Made by a program: the position numbers and the translations under genes. From NCBI GenBank assembly GCA_000803105.1, contig JTDA01000002.1:1-64000 (forward strand): a stretch of 64,000 bases of DNA. The letters are read 5' to 3'. Position 1 is the stretch's first letter; each line of letters starts with the position of its first letter. Of this stretch, positions 45,961 through 54,889 are shown piece by piece. The DNA comes from Coprobacter secundus. GTDB lineage: Bacteria > Bacteroidota > Bacteroidia > Bacteroidales > Coprobacteraceae. The notes below the pieces were generated by a model. It was given only the letters and a program-made list of their open reading frames with translations. It did no database searches and was not told the DNA's origin.

Positions 45961-47052
45961 ATGATATTTATTATCATTTGGCATTTCTTATTTCATGGAC
46001 TCTCACATATTCTATACAATTCAAATCCCAATATTCCTATTCTGTCAACACCTGGTATTGTAAACTTTTTTGGAACAAAATTTTTATCTTACATTAGTGC
46101 TGTAGAGATAAACTGCTATGTTCTTATCAGTGGCTATTTTCTAATAAAATCAGAATTTCGATTCAATAGGATTATAAAAATATGGGGCGAGACATTCTTT
46201 TACTCTTTTTTCATCTGTATACTGATATATTTTTTCGGAAGTACAACAATAGAGATTAAAGAAATAATAAAATCGGCCTTTCCTATTAAATACAATATTT
46301 ATTGGTTCGTTACTAATTATATAGCATTAGTCGTACTCGCACCTTTTCTTTCCCGACTAATTTTTTCATTGAAAAAGAGGGATTTCCAAATCTTGATAAT
46401 TATTTTATCTATCCTCAATTTAGACTTGTTTAAAGGCATACCTTATGGTAATATATTTTCTGGTTCTCAAAGCCTATTCTGGTTTATTTATTTATTTTTT
46501 ATAGCCTCATATATTCGCTTATATGAACCATTAAAACATGTGAAATATTTTGGCTTATACTTTATTTCTTTATGCCTTTTATTGACAGTCCTTTTTGCAA
46601 TAAACATATACATACACTATGAGTTCTTAGGACAAAAAACCGTTTATAATTTTATAATAAATTATAATGGAATAACATTTTTCTCTTCTGTATTATTATT
46701 CATGTGTATTAAACATCATTCCTTCCCCAGTAATAAATTTATACATTTTATTACAAGAATAGCACCTTACACTTTCGGTATCTACTTAATATATGATAAC
46801 CCTTACATACGAGAACTTATATGGGAACACTGGGTCAACAGCATGAAATATGTTAATTCATATTTCCTTTTGCCTCTATTATTGTTTGTATCTATCAGTA
46901 TTTTTTGTATATGTGCATTGCTCGATTATTCCCGCTCTAAACTTGTCGACATATTACATATAAACAAATTGCCTTCTTTTATTATAAATAAACTCGGCAA
47001 TCATAAATGGGTTATCTGCATAAAAGATTTTAGGAAGAGCAAAAATGTGTAA
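45961..47052 (+). CDS. Acyltransferase 3 family membrane protein (N-terminus uncertain)
   Basis: A multi-spanning membrane protein of the acyltransferase 3 family, which transfers acetyl or other acyl groups to surface sugars. Ten or so hydrophobic helices are visible; the conserved start region contains IIIWHFLFHG (His-Phe) and ISGYFLIKSEFRFNRIIKIW. Before ATG 45961 the frame stays open back to 45913 and encodes NRQSNYEILRVIA, which matches the usual N-terminus of the family, but the only codons in start position there are ATA or ATT. The listed start therefore lacks about 14 conserved residues. Acceptor unknown. The end converges on menE. Confidence 0.75.
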   Translation: MIFIIIWHFLFHGLSHILYNSNPNIPILSTPGIVNFFGTKFLSYISAVEINCYVLISGYFLIKSEFRFNRIIKIWGETFFYSFFICILIYFFGSTTIEIKEIIKSAFPIKYNIYWFVTNYIALVVLAPFLSRLIFSLKKRDFQILIIILSILNLDLFKGIPYGNIFSGSQSLFWFIYLFFIASYIRLYEPLKHVKYFGLYFISLCLLLTVLFAINIYIHYEFLGQKTVYNFIINYNGITFFSSVLLFMCIKHHSFPSNKFIHFITRIAPYTFGIYLIYDNPYIRELIWEHWVNSMKYVNSYFLLPLLLFVSISIFCICALLDYSRSKLVDILHINKLPSFIINKLGNHKWVICIKDFRKSKNV

Positions 47053-47063
47053 AAAACATCATT

Positions 47064-48086
47064 CTACTCAACAATCCTCCGAATTATTTTTCCTGAATAT
47101 GTCTCTTGAAAATGCTTCTTAAACAAAATTAATTTCGGACACTCATAAGGTGTCAATACATGAGCAATCTTTTTCTTAAATAATTCTACTTTCTCATAGT
47201 CCCATCTTTTCCCTTCAATGACTAATACTAAGCGTTCTCCTAAACGTTCGTCAGACTGTGATGTTAGAAAGAAACGAGAAGAAATAAATGGAGATATTTT
47301 TTGTTCTATTTTCTCAGGAAATAATTTTACTCCTCCTGAATTAATAACATTATCATATCGGCCTAACCATATAAAATGGTAATTATCAATCAATTGTACT
47401 ACATCATTAGTTTCAAAAACTCTATGGCTCAAATGTGGAGCATTAATTATTAAACATCCTCTTGCATCTTGAGAGAACCAAACATCTCCTATAGCTGCAT
47501 ATTCTTTTGTTTTCCCGTCCAATTTTCGTAAAGCAACATGAGACACAGTTTCGGTCATACCATATGTAGCATAACTCCTTATAGGTAGTTTAGCTAATCT
47601 TTGCTCCAATAACGACGAAACTGCTGCTCCTCCTATTATCAATGATTTTATATTCTTTAATCGTTCTCGAGTAAAATCATGACTTAGAGATTCCTGAACC
47701 TGCATTGGAACCATTGCTGCAAAATCAAGAGGAATATCTATTCCTACAAGAGGGGACGATGAAGGCTTTACTGTAATCAAATCAGCTCCAGCAATCATTG
47801 CTCTGACAAGCATCATTTTACCGGCAATATAATCTGGAGACAAACAAAGAAACATCGATGAAGAAGCTTTTATTCCAAAAAAATCATTTGTCAATCGAGC
47901 TGAAGCTATCATATCTTTTTTTTGTAACTCGACTTTTTGGGGAATACCGGTTGATCCAGATGTCTGACCTGATACTGTATCTCCGAAAGAGCTCCATTCA
48001 TCCAAAAAATCGGCAATTTCATATCCACCGGCATCTTTTGCCTCTTCTATTGTGTGACACAATATATGATTTAATCGTATCTCCAT
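47064..48086 (-). CDS. menE: o-Succinylbenzoate-CoA ligase-like AMP-binding enzyme
   Basis: Activates o-succinylbenzoate to its CoA ester in menaquinone synthesis. At 340 residues it is shorter than the usual about 450-residue MenE, as expected for the compact Bacteroidota form. The P-loop is TSGSTGIPQKVELQK; YATYGMTETVSHVA and WLGRYDNVINSGG are adenylate-forming motifs; the C-terminal Lys is in YSGKIIRR. It overlaps the end of menC by 16 bp, so the two are translationally coupled. Assignment rests on the family motifs plus the menC and menB neighbours. Confidence 0.9.
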   Translation of the reverse strand: MEIRLNHILCHTIEEAKDAGGYEIADFLDEWSSFGDTVSGQTSGSTGIPQKVELQKKDMIASARLTNDFFGIKASSSMFLCLSPDYIAGKMMLVRAMIAGADLITVKPSSSPLVGIDIPLDFAAMVPMQVQESLSHDFTRERLKNIKSLIIGGAAVSSLLEQRLAKLPIRSYATYGMTETVSHVALRKLDGKTKEYAAIGDVWFSQDARGCLIINAPHLSHRVFETNDVVQLIDNYHFIWLGRYDNVINSGGVKLFPEKIEQKISPFISSRFFLTSQSDERLGERLVLVIEGKRWDYEKVELFKKKIAHVLTPYECPKLILFKKHFQETYSGKIIRRIVE

Positions 48087-49126
48087 GATAAATTACTCAG
48101 ATCCCATTTAGCTTTTCTATCATATGTCAATACCGAACTCCGCTGCACTAAAGGAGAGCCTATATTATTTTTATACAACTGTCCAGTACCCAAACCTTGA
48201 GGTATGACAGGATTTAATACACTCGTCCATTGAGCTATCGCATTCAGGCCAATATTCGACTCTAAAGCCGATGTTATCCACCAACCAATATTCCTTTTCT
48301 GTGCTAAAGAAATCCATTCCTCAGACCCCGAAAAGCCACCGGCTAATGCCGGTTTTAAAATAATATATTGAGGCGCTATCAATTCTAACATCTCTATTTT
48401 CCGAGATACATCGTTTATCCCAATTAATTCTTCATCCAACGCTATCGGGATAGGGGTATTTCGACATAACTTAGACATGGCTTCCCATTGTCCCTGACGA
48501 ATAGGCTGTTCTATCGAATGTAATCCCAAACGAGACAACGCATCCAATTTGAATAACGCTTCTTCAGGAGAAAAGGCTCCATTCGCATCAACTCTTAGTT
48601 CTATAACACTCTGGCTGAAACGGGAACGGATTTCCTTTAAAAGAGATAATTCTGACTCAAAATCTATAGCTCCAATTTTCAACTTAATACAACGGAATCC
48701 CTGATTCAGTTTATCTTCAATTTGCTGCCGCATAGTGATTTTATTGCCCATCCATATCAATCCGTTTATCTCAATAGGTTCTTCTCCCCTAACAAAAGAT
48801 GAATCTACAATAACATGATGACCTCCATTACGTAAATCGGCCAAAGCTGTTTCTACACCAAATCGTATAGAACTCCATAATTTCAAACTATCAATCTGCA
48901 AATTGTCAATTTGTCTACAAACATCATAAAGCTTCGATTCATAAGTCGGCACATCATCTGCACTTAATCCTCGAAATAAAGCACATTCTCCCACACCGTA
49001 ACAGAGAGGATTTGCATCATCCCAAATTTTTATAAACCAAGTTTCTTTATCATGCAAAATACCCCTAGAGGTCCCACTAGGTATTTTAAACTGAAGTATA
49101 TAACGAGTATAAGCAGCTCTTAACAT
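48071..49126 (-). CDS. menC: o-Succinylbenzoate synthase
   Basis: Enolase-superfamily dehydratase of 351 residues that converts SHCHC to o-succinylbenzoate. Features are the KxK base CIKLKIGAID, metal ligands in LRVDANGAF, SIEQPI and ALDEELIG, and the second Lys in YIILKPALAGGF. The sequence is distinct from the dipeptide epimerase at 29343 of the same superfamily. It lies 9 bp after menB and overlaps menE. Confidence 0.92.
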   Translation of the reverse strand: MLRAAYTRYILQFKIPSGTSRGILHDKETWFIKIWDDANPLCYGVGECALFRGLSADDVPTYESKLYDVCRQIDNLQIDSLKLWSSIRFGVETALADLRNGGHHVIVDSSFVRGEEPIEINGLIWMGNKITMRQQIEDKLNQGFRCIKLKIGAIDFESELSLLKEIRSRFSQSVIELRVDANGAFSPEEALFKLDALSRLGLHSIEQPIRQGQWEAMSKLCRNTPIPIALDEELIGINDVSRKIEMLELIAPQYIILKPALAGGFSGSEEWISLAQKRNIGWWITSALESNIGLNAIAQWTSVLNPVIPQGLGTGQLYKNNIGSPLVQRSSVLTYDRKAKWDLSNLSWRYD

Positions 49127-49135
49127 AGTATATTC

Positions 49136-49960
49136 CTATCCGGGAAATTTAGGAAATTTCTGAAAATCTGGATCACGTTTTTCCAAGAAAGCTTTTTTCC
49201 CTTCCTGAGCCTCTTCCATCAAATAGTACATCAACGTAGCATCTCCAGCAAACTCCATCAGACCTCTCTGTCCGTCAAGTTCAGCATTTAATGCCCTCTT
49301 TATCATTCGTATAGCCATCGGACTACGTTTTAAAATCGTTTGGCACCACTCTACAGTTTCGTCTTCGAGCCTATCAAAAGGAACTACTTTATTCACCATA
49401 CCCATATCTTCTGCCTCTTTAGCAGTATACTGGCGACATAGGAACCAAATTTCCCGAACCTTCTTCTGACCTACACATCGAGCTAAATAAGAAGATCCAA
49501 ATCCTCCATCAAAACTTCCGACTTTAGGACCAGTCTGCCCAAAACGAGCATTTTCAGCTGCTATCGTCAAATCACAAACCACATGCAATACATGTCCCCC
49601 TCCAATAGCGTACCCATTCACCATAGCAATTACCGGCTTAGGAATAGAACGAATAGCTTTATGCAGATCAAGTACATTTAAACGCGGTACTCCATTTTCA
49701 TCGATATATCCACCGAGGCCTTTCACTTTCTGGTCTCCTCCAGAGCAAAAAGCCTTATCACCAGCTCCTGTCAATATAATCACTCCGATATCGTTCCGTT
49801 CACGACAAATCGACATCGCATCAAGCATTTCAAAATTCGTTTGAGGACGAAATGCATTATATACTTCAGGTCGATTTATTGTAATTTTAGCGATACCTTC
49901 GAAATATTCAAACTTTATATCGTCGTAATCTTTTATTTTCTGCCACTCTCTTGCTATCAT
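49136..49960 (-). CDS. menB: 1,4-Dihydroxy-2-naphthoyl-CoA synthase
   Basis: Crotonase-family enzyme that closes the naphthoate ring in menaquinone synthesis; about 274 residues. Motifs include ITINRPEVYNAFRP, GAGDKAFCSGGDQKVKG, AMVNGYAIGGGHVLH and the MenB-typical ARFGQTGPKVGSFDGGFGSSYLAR. The ORF may start at 49981, adding seven residues, but a -7 box at 49992-49999 would leave only about 4 nt of leader; ATG 49960 has purine-rich sequence ahead and fits relatives that start near REW. It is the first gene of menB-menC-menE, 88 bp after hisB. Confidence 0.93.
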   Translation of the reverse strand: MIAREWQKIKDYDDIKFEYFEGIAKITINRPEVYNAFRPQTNFEMLDAMSICRERNDIGVIILTGAGDKAFCSGGDQKVKGLGGYIDENGVPRLNVLDLHKAIRSIPKPVIAMVNGYAIGGGHVLHVVCDLTIAAENARFGQTGPKVGSFDGGFGSSYLARCVGQKKVREIWFLCRQYTAKEAEDMGMVNKVVPFDRLEDETVEWCQTILKRSPMAIRMIKRALNAELDGQRGLMEFAGDATLMYYLMEEAQEGKKAFLEKRDPDFQKFPKFPG

Positions 49961-49991
49961 AGGTTTCTCTCTATTTATCATTTTAATTGTA

Positions 49992-49999
49992 CAAATATA
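49992..49999 (-). promoter_or_regulatory. Possible -7 box of the menBCE operon
   Basis: On the minus strand TATATTTG matches the -7 consensus. No -33 TTG was found. If active, menBCE can be transcribed separately from the his genes upstream. Confidence 0.35.
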
Positions 50000-50068
50000 A
50001 TCAATAATCAGCGAAGAGAGAAACTCCTATATCTATTTGAACAAATCATCCATACCAAATACTCTTTT

Positions 50069-51199
50069 CTAAAGAGTTCCTTTTGTACTCGGCAACTCAT
50101 AATGAAATATATCTCTACGAATAGCCATCTTAATAGCACGAGCGAACGCTTTGAATATTCCTTCTATTTTATGATGCTCATTTTCTCCTTCCGCGTAAAT
50201 ATTCAGATTCATACGAGCCGAATCAGCTAATGATTTAAAAAAATGGAAAAACATCTCTGTAGGCATATCTCCAACCTTTTCTCGTTTGAATTTCGCATCC
50301 CATACTAGCCATGGACGTCCACTAAAATCTAATGCTACACGACATAAGCAATCATCCATCGGCAGACAAAAGCCATAGCGCTCTATTCCCCGTTTATCTC
50401 CTAATGCCTGAGCTATAGCATTACCTAAAACTATAGCGGTATCTTCTATTGTATGATGCTCGTCAACATACAAGTCTCCTTTTACTTTTACCGTAAGATC
50501 TATACCCGAATGCCTCCCAATCTGCTCAAGCATATGATCAAAAAATCCCAGTCCTGTATTTATATTACACTTACCATGACCATCCAAATTAAGCGCTATA
50601 TAAATATCGGTCTCTGATGTTTTTCGTACTATTTCTGTCCGCCGCTCACCGGCAAATAAAAATTCTGTAATCCGGTCCCAACTGTTTGTTATAAGTGTAC
50701 ATGTATCACTCAAACCTGACTCTTCAATTTTTTGTTCTCCCTCTTCCGGTATAGCGAACAAGATACCCTTACATCCTAAATTTTGAGCAAGTTGCATATC
50801 TGTAATACGATCCCCAATCACATATGAATGCATCAAATCATAATCTCCCTCCAAATATTTTCCCAGCATTCCTACTCCGGGCTTCCGAGTTGGTAAATTA
50901 TCTTCAGGGAAAGAACGGTCAATAAGAACATCATCAAATATAACATCTTCATTTTTAAAAGCCTGTAAAATTTTTTTATGTGCAGGCCAAAAGGTGTTTT
51001 CAGGAAATGATGTCGTACCTAATCCATCCTGATTTGTAACTATTACCAACTCAAAATCAAGCTTTTCCCTAATAAAATGTAAATTACGAAAAACTCCAGG
51101 GATAAATTCTAATTTCTCCAAACTATCGAGCTGACAATCAACAAGGGGCTCGACAACCAAAGTTCCGTCTCGGTCTATAAATAATACACGTTTCGCCAT
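50069..51199 (-). CDS. hisB: Bifunctional histidinol-phosphatase / imidazoleglycerol-phosphate dehydratase
   Basis: Fusion enzyme for two steps of histidine synthesis; 376 residues. The N-terminal HAD phosphatase (residues 1-165) starts FIDRDGTLVVEP with the catalytic Asp pair. The C-terminal dehydratase (from about 180) shows GLGFFDHMLEQIGRHSG, DEHHTIEDTAI and DFSGRPWLVWD, with the His-rich Mn sites. Last of the hisG-hisD-hisC-hisB run; a 7-bp hairpin overlaps its stop (50061-50077) but lacks a T-run on the minus strand, so readthrough into menB is possible. Confidence 0.95.
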   Translation of the reverse strand: MAKRVLFIDRDGTLVVEPLVDCQLDSLEKLEFIPGVFRNLHFIREKLDFELVIVTNQDGLGTTSFPENTFWPAHKKILQAFKNEDVIFDDVLIDRSFPEDNLPTRKPGVGMLGKYLEGDYDLMHSYVIGDRITDMQLAQNLGCKGILFAIPEEGEQKIEESGLSDTCTLITNSWDRITEFLFAGERRTEIVRKTSETDIYIALNLDGHGKCNINTGLGFFDHMLEQIGRHSGIDLTVKVKGDLYVDEHHTIEDTAIVLGNAIAQALGDKRGIERYGFCLPMDDCLCRVALDFSGRPWLVWDAKFKREKVGDMPTEMFFHFFKSLADSARMNLNIYAEGENEHHKIEGIFKAFARAIKMAIRRDIFHYELPSTKGTL

Positions 51200-51293
51200 A
51201 TATCTTCTCCTTATATAGAAGTGTCTAACAATCTTTCAAATATGATTTTCTCATTCACCACCCTTTTCAAAAAAATAATATTCTCAATTTTTC

Positions 51294-52334
51294 CTAAAAT
51301 ACATATTCTTTCAGAGCATCAAGTAATATTTGATTTTCTTCGGACGTGCCTACAGTAATACGTATACATCCCATACAAAGTGTAATATTACTTCGGTTAC
51401 GAACAATTATCCCTTTTGTTACTAAATAATTATATAATCGCTGAGCATCATTGGTCTTCACCAACAAAAAATTTGCATCACTTGGATAAATCTTATTTAT
51501 AAAAGAAAATGCAGCTAATTGTCGAGCAAGCTCATTTCGTTCGTCAATAAGTTCTTTAACCCATAATCGAACTTGGTCCTGATGAGACAAAAGTATCAGA
51601 GCATGTTCTTGTGTCAGTTTATTGATATTGTATGGATATTTTATTTTATTAAAGATGCTAATAATTTCCGAAGATGCAAAAGCCATTCCCAAGCGTATAC
51701 CAGCACTTCCCCAGGCTTTGGAGAATGTTTGCAATACGACCAGATTAGGATATTCATTTAATTTCTTTAAAAAAGACGGTTGTGAAGAAAAATCGATATA
51801 AGCCTCATCTACTATGACTATACCTGAAAAACGGGTGAGAACTTCAACTATTTTTGTCACAGATAAAGCATTCCCTGTCGGATTATTAGGAGAACAAAGA
51901 AATATTAGTTTTGTATTTTCATCACAGGCATCTAATAATTTATCCGGAGAGAAATCAAAGTCTTCATTAAGCACGACAGGCCGATATTCTACATCATTAA
52001 TATCGGCACACACTTTATACATACCGTAAGTAGGATCTATAGCTACTACATTATTGATTCCCGGTCGGCAAAACGCTCTAAACAATAAATCTATCGGTTC
52101 GTCACTTCCTACTCCTAACAATATATTTTCAGGGGAAACACCCTTTATTTGAGCTATTTTTTCTTTTACCTCCCATTGCAAAGGGTCAGGATAACGATTA
52201 TATGGAGGATTAAAAGGGTTTTCATTAGCATCAAGAAAAACAGAAGCTTCTCCTTTAAATTCATTTCTTGCTGATGAATACGGTTTTAATTGACGTATAT
52301 TAGGGCGTAAAAGCTTATTCAAATCTATTTTCAT
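51294..52334 (-). CDS. hisC: Histidinol-phosphate aminotransferase
   Basis: PLP-dependent aminotransferase, fold type I, 346 residues, making histidinol phosphate from imidazole acetol phosphate and glutamate. Motifs: ASVFLDANENPFNPP at the N-terminus, LGVGSDEPIDLLFRAF, CSPNNPTGNAL, VDEAYIDF and the Schiff-base Lys in QTFSKAWGSAGIRLG. It lies 5 bp after hisD and 94 bp before hisB. Confidence 0.95.
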   Translation of the reverse strand: MKIDLNKLLRPNIRQLKPYSSARNEFKGEASVFLDANENPFNPPYNRYPDPLQWEVKEKIAQIKGVSPENILLGVGSDEPIDLLFRAFCRPGINNVVAIDPTYGMYKVCADINDVEYRPVVLNEDFDFSPDKLLDACDENTKLIFLCSPNNPTGNALSVTKIVEVLTRFSGIVIVDEAYIDFSSQPSFLKKLNEYPNLVVLQTFSKAWGSAGIRLGMAFASSEIISIFNKIKYPYNINKLTQEHALILLSHQDQVRLWVKELIDERNELARQLAAFSFINKIYPSDANFLLVKTNDAQRLYNYLVTKGIIVRNRSNITLCMGCIRITVGTSEENQILLDALKEYVF

Positions 52335-52339
52335 CGTAT

Positions 52340-53623
52340 TTATTGATTATTTAAACGTATTGATACTGCATTTTTATGCGCATCAAGATGCTCATTTGCA
52401 GCCATAACTTCAATAGTTTTACCCAGATTCTGTAATCCTTCTCGTGTAATCTTCTGAAACGTTATTTTTCTAAGAAAACTATCAAGATTCACCCCGCTAT
52501 ATGCCTTTGCATATCCACTGGTTGGTAACGTATGATTTGTACCCGAGGCATAATCTCCAGCGCTTTCCGGAGTATATGGACCTAAAAAGACAGAACCAGC
52601 ATTGACTATGCGTTCAGCTAATTGCATATAGTTTGAACTTTGAATAATAAGATGTTCCGGTGCATATTCATTAGTAAGCTCTATCAAATCATCTATATCC
52701 CTTACCACTACAATTTTACTATGCATAAGAGACTTTTTTGTCAACTCTTTACGGGGCAACAAAGCCAATTGTTTTTCAATCTCTTCTTGCACCGGCATAA
52801 TAATAGACTCATCAACAGTAAACAACATAGATTGACTATCTGCGCCATGTTCAGCTTGAGAAAGAAAATCTGATGCCACAAATGATGGATTTGACGATGT
52901 ATCGGCTATTATTGCTACCTCTGACGGACCTGCCGGCATATCTATTGCAACATCTCTCAGACTTACAATCTGTTTAGCTGCAGTCACATACTGATTACCC
53001 GGACCAAATATCTTATACACTTTTGGTACGCTATCGGTACCATAAGCCATCGCACCAATAGCCTGGATACCACCTAATTTAAATATACGTTTAACTCCAG
53101 CAGCACGAGCAGAAAAAAGAATAGCCGGATGTACTTTTCCTGTTTTACTATTACAGGGCGTACACATAATTATCTCCCGACATCCTGCAATACGGGCCGG
53201 AACACCCAGCATAAGTACTGTGGAAAATAAAGGAGCTGTTCCCCCCGGAATGTAAAGCCCAACTTTTTCAATACCTACAGGCTTCTGCCAACATATAACT
53301 CCAGTAGAGGTTTCTACTTTATTTATAGAAATAGACTGAGAAGAATGAAAACGAGCTATATTATCACGAGCATTTTCAATTGCTACTTTCAGGTCAGATG
53401 GCACCAAATTATCAGCTTCATCCCACTCTTCTGCTGAAACTTCTATATCGCTCAACTTTATACCATCAAACTTTTCTGTATAAAACTGTAAAGCTTCATC
53501 CCCCCTCTCCTTAATTTCTTGTAACACTTCAGTTACAGTATTGTGTAATGAAAGAGTATCTAAATGAGGCCGAGCGACAATCGCTTTCCATTCTGTTTTC
53601 GAAGGATATTTTATAACTTCCAT
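52340..53623 (-). CDS. hisD: Histidinol dehydrogenase
   Basis: Zn-dependent, NAD-linked four-electron oxidation of histidinol to histidine. About 427 residues from MEVIKYPSKTEW. Motifs: VPGGTAPLFSTVLMLGVPARIAG-type core, KIFGPGNQYVTAAKQ, DMPAGPSEVAIIAD, SQAEHGADSQS (Zn and catalytic residues) and YTPESAGDYASGTNHTLPT. An upstream methionine at 53653 would add ten residues unlike the family, and it overlaps the end of hisG, so ATG 53623 is preferred; this leaves a gap of 10 bp after hisG. Confidence 0.95.
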   Translation of the reverse strand: MEVIKYPSKTEWKAIVARPHLDTLSLHNTVTEVLQEIKERGDEALQFYTEKFDGIKLSDIEVSAEEWDEADNLVPSDLKVAIENARDNIARFHSSQSISINKVETSTGVICWQKPVGIEKVGLYIPGGTAPLFSTVLMLGVPARIAGCREIIMCTPCNSKTGKVHPAILFSARAAGVKRIFKLGGIQAIGAMAYGTDSVPKVYKIFGPGNQYVTAAKQIVSLRDVAIDMPAGPSEVAIIADTSSNPSFVASDFLSQAEHGADSQSMLFTVDESIIMPVQEEIEKQLALLPRKELTKKSLMHSKIVVVRDIDDLIELTNEYAPEHLIIQSSNYMQLAERIVNAGSVFLGPYTPESAGDYASGTNHTLPTSGYAKAYSGVNLDSFLRKITFQKITREGLQNLGKTIEVMAANEHLDAHKNAVSIRLNNQ

Positions 53624-53633
53624 AAGAAAATGC

Positions 53634-54485
53634 TTATAACACCATTTTTTCAATATTTAACACCAATATTCCTTCTGCCCCAGCCTGTTTCAATTTGTTG
53701 ATAATCTCCCAAAAGCACTTCTCATTTAATACTGTATGTACAGAGCTCCAGCCCTCTTGGGCCAATGGCATTATCGTAGGGCTTTTAATTCCCGGTAATA
53801 CACTTAAAACTTCTTCAAGATTTTTATTCGGCACATTCATCAAAATATATTTTTTGTCATCTGCCGCTTGTACCGCATCTATACGAAAAATCAACTCTTC
53901 CAATATTTCTTTTTTTTCATCTGAAAGATTATTATTGCCAATAAGAATAGCCTCAGACTCAACTACTATTTCAACCTCTTTCAGCCTATTGCTTACCAAA
54001 GTACTACCAGAACTCACAATATCAAAAATGGCATCAGCAAGGCCTATTCCTGGAGCAATTTCTACAGAACCTGTAATTACATGAATATCGGCATTGATAT
54101 TATTTTTCTGCAAATAATTTTTCAATATGCCAGGATATGATGTTGCGATCTTCTTCCCCTCGAACCAATTTATATCGGAATACTCTATATCTTTCGGAAT
54201 CGCTAAGGACAAACGGCATTTACTGAATCCAAGATTTTTAAGAATTTGAGCATCTTTTCCTTTCTCCATAAATTCATTTCTGCCAACAATGCCAATATCT
54301 GCAACTCCAGAAGCTACAGAATCAGGAATATCATCATCTCTCAGAAATAAAATCTCTACCGGAAAGTTCCGAGCCGGAATCAACAACGTTCTTTTTGCAG
54401 ATGATAATTTTATACCTGCCTCGGTCAATAATTCCATCGTATCTTCATACAAACGGCCCTTAGCCTGAATCGCAATTCGTAACAT
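53634..54485 (-). CDS. hisG: ATP phosphoribosyltransferase, long form
   Basis: First enzyme of histidine synthesis, joining ATP and PRPP; usually feedback-inhibited by histidine. About 283 residues from MLRIAIQAKGRLYEDTMELL, the length of the long (HisZ-independent) form with a C-terminal regulatory domain. Motifs: DIGIVGRNEF, KKIATSYPGILKNY, GSVEIAPGIGLADAIFDIVSSG (PRPP loop). A longer ORF from 54587 would run through the attenuator and is rejected. Preceded by a leader peptide and terminator hairpin, so the hisGDCB operon is probably controlled by attenuation. Confidence 0.95.
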   Translation of the reverse strand: MLRIAIQAKGRLYEDTMELLTEAGIKLSSAKRTLLIPARNFPVEILFLRDDDIPDSVASGVADIGIVGRNEFMEKGKDAQILKNLGFSKCRLSLAIPKDIEYSDINWFEGKKIATSYPGILKNYLQKNNINADIHVITGSVEIAPGIGLADAIFDIVSSGSTLVSNRLKEVEIVVESEAILIGNNNLSDEKKEILEELIFRIDAVQAADDKKYILMNVPNKNLEEVLSVLPGIKSPTIMPLAQEGWSSVHTVLNEKCFWEIINKLKQAGAEGILVLNIEKMVL

Positions 54486-54525
54486 CTTTCTATTATTTTT
54501 TAAAGTTAAAATTTCTCTTATAACA

Positions 54526-54557
54526 AAAAGGCTTACCTTATATAAGGTAAGCCTTTT
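54526..54557 (-). terminator. Attenuator terminator of the his operon
   Basis: AAAAGGCTTACCTTAT (54526-54541) and its exact complement (54542-54557) form a 16-bp perfect palindrome. On the minus strand the hairpin runs straight into TTTTTGTT, an intrinsic terminator. It lies 40 nt after the leader peptide stop and 40 nt before the hisG start, as an attenuator should. Confidence 0.8.
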
Positions 54558-54588
54558 GATAAATATTTTTATATACAATACATCCACA

Positions 54589-54597
54589 GCTCACCTC
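54589..54597 (-). promoter_or_regulatory. Antiterminator arm of the his attenuator
   Basis: On the minus strand GAGGTGAGC immediately follows the leader stop codon. It can pair over 9 bp (two G-U) with GCTTACCTT in the upstream arm of the terminator hairpin, so the two structures exclude each other. Its first bases can also form a small stem with CTCT at the end of the leader ORF. This is inferred from base pairing. Confidence 0.6.
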
Positions 54598-54648
54598 TTA
54601 CAGAGTCAAGTAATGATGATGCGTATGATGTAATGTAACAAATATCAT
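54598..54648 (-). CDS. hisL: Histidine operon leader peptide
   Basis: A 16-codon ORF with sequence MIFVTLHHTHHHYLTL, containing five His codons within six positions. It begins 22 nt after a consensus -7 box and has an AGGA ribosome site 8 nt before the ATG. Ribosome stalling at the His codons when charged tRNA-His is scarce would leave the antiterminator arm free, allow it to pair, and let transcription enter hisG. It is too short for usual gene finders. The function follows from the classical his attenuator model; the sequence evidence is direct. Confidence 0.85.
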   Translation of the reverse strand: MIFVTLHHTHHHYLTL

Positions 54649-54669
54649 AACTATTTTCCTTGCTTTTTG

Positions 54670-54700
54670 CAAATGTACTTCAAAAATTGAAATTTGCAAA
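54670..54700 (-). promoter_or_regulatory. Promoter of the his operon
   Basis: On the minus strand TTTG (complement of 54697-54700) and TACATTTG (complement of 54670-54677) are 19 bp apart, a perfect Bacteroidota consensus promoter. Transcription would start near 54663, just before the leader peptide. Confidence 0.7.
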
Positions 54701-54817
54701 TAGAATCCATCAAAATATTTTTCTTTGGTTTATTTTTTTCATATAATCTTTCATTTTGTAATCACAATCTCATCTAGATTATCTAACATTAATCGAAATA
54801 TATTAACAATACTAATG

Positions 54818-54848
54818 TTGTTTTTAATAATATATTTCTATACATTTG
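54818..54848 (+). promoter_or_regulatory. Promoter of the Cys/His-rich protein gene
   Basis: TTG at 54818-54820 and TACATTTG at 54841-54848 with 20 bp between. The -7 box lies 41 bp before ATG 54890. It is divergent from the his promoter, 117 bp away. Confidence 0.6.
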
Positions 54849-54889
54849 CAACATTATTTATCTGTTAATTAATAAATTAATATTTTAAT

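Noticed and set aside
50061..50077. Terminator between hisB and menB
   Set aside because: The 7-bp stem overlaps the stop codon and has no T-run on the minus strand.
54486..54587. Longer HisG N-terminus starting at 54587
   Set aside because: It translates the attenuator hairpin and gives residues unlike any HisG; the conserved protein starts at 54485.
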